DNA of 14,967 nt, from contig CADBQC010000010.1 of assembly GCA_902796745.1 (NCBI GenBank), forward strand, positions 1 to 14,967. The letters run 5' to 3'. Every line of letters begins with the position of its first letter. Positions within the stretch are counted from its first letter, which is position 1. Made by a program: the position numbers and the translations under genes. The notes under the pieces were generated by a model. The model ran no database searches. It worked only from the letters and a program-made list of their open reading frames with translations, and was not told the origin of the DNA. Positions 14,805 through 14,967 of the stretch are shown one piece after another. The DNA comes from an uncultured Pseudomonadota bacterium. Lineage in GTDB: Bacteria; Pseudomonadota; Alphaproteobacteria; RUG11792.

Positions 14805-14967
14805 TTAAAAGAGTAAACTCTCAGAACTCAGATATTTTGAATGTATCATCCTTATGGTGCACTTCCTGTTCCTCTGTATGTTCTTATTTGTCCAGATGTT
14901 GCAACGAAGTATCACCGTGCCCATAGGTGATATCCCCAATATCTTTTCTTTAATTCTCAGAATTCTC
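14805..14967 (-). CDS. Possible 3' end of a minus-strand gene entering from the right edge
   Basis: One minus-strand frame is open for 53 codons from the window edge to TAA at 14807-14805, and a minus-strand terminator follows 24 nt later. The translation ends in HSKYLSSESLLF and is rich in Arg, Lys and Ile. I do not recognise it. A second minus-strand frame also reads in a protein-like way (containing DITYGHGDTSLQHLDK) but is broken by TAA, so this stretch could instead be a decayed gene. The remaining bases between 14669 and 14967 hold only the two terminators. Confidence 0.22.
   Translation of the reverse strand, partial: RILRIKEKILGISPMGTVILRCNIWTNKNIQRNRKCTIRMIHSKYLSSESLLF

Overview
The window is a stretch of AT-rich bacterial chromosome from an alphaproteobacterium. 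The best guess is an obligate intracellular lineage of the Holosporales or Rickettsiales kind. The lineage call is inference from three things: the TyrS 'KMGKT' loop and the DnaA and UvrA sequence style; a glycine-zipper lipoprotein of the Rickettsia 17-kDa antigen family; and an organophosphate:phosphate antiporter-type carrier of the sort intracellular bacteria use to import sugar phosphates. Most of the window is housekeeping DNA in compact minus-strand operons. The accessory genes sit mainly at the left and right ends.

Left part (1-3131). rpsU (S21) has its own promoter and a clear intrinsic terminator. It is followed by a convergent, membrane-anchored DXD-type glycosyltransferase, a MarR-type regulator divergent from that glycosyltransferase, and a secreted coiled-coil protein of unknown function. 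A perfect 12-bp palindrome overlaps the predicted -10 element of the glycosyltransferase promoter and is a candidate operator.

Centre (3094-8009, minus strand). A single promoter (TATAAT at 8004-8009) appears to drive five tightly packed genes: a 17-kDa-antigen/SlyB-like lipoprotein, a second lipoprotein of unknown family starting at TTG, dnaA, an OPA-family transporter and mtaB (tRNA t6A37 methylthiotransferase). Gaps are 12 nt or less, or the genes overlap. This operon would couple the replication initiator to envelope lipoproteins, sugar-phosphate uptake and tRNA modification. tyrS lies just upstream, with a leader that can form two competing hairpins.

Right part (9510-14967). rpsT (S20), a thioredoxin-reductase-like ferredoxin/flavodoxin-NADP reductase and uvrA form another tight minus-strand group. 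UvrA is about 80 residues shorter than usual. The loss maps to the insertion domain between two CxxC pairs, so this looks like a naturally trimmed repair protein. Divergent from rpsT is an exported YiiX-like (permuted NlpC/P60) amidase, ended by a bidirectional terminator. A second terminator points to a minus-strand gene entering from the right edge.

I see no CRISPR array, prophage, transposase, rRNA or tRNA. No clearly undescribed multi-gene system stands out. The strongest leads are the trimmed UvrA, the composition of the dnaA operon and the tyrS leader.
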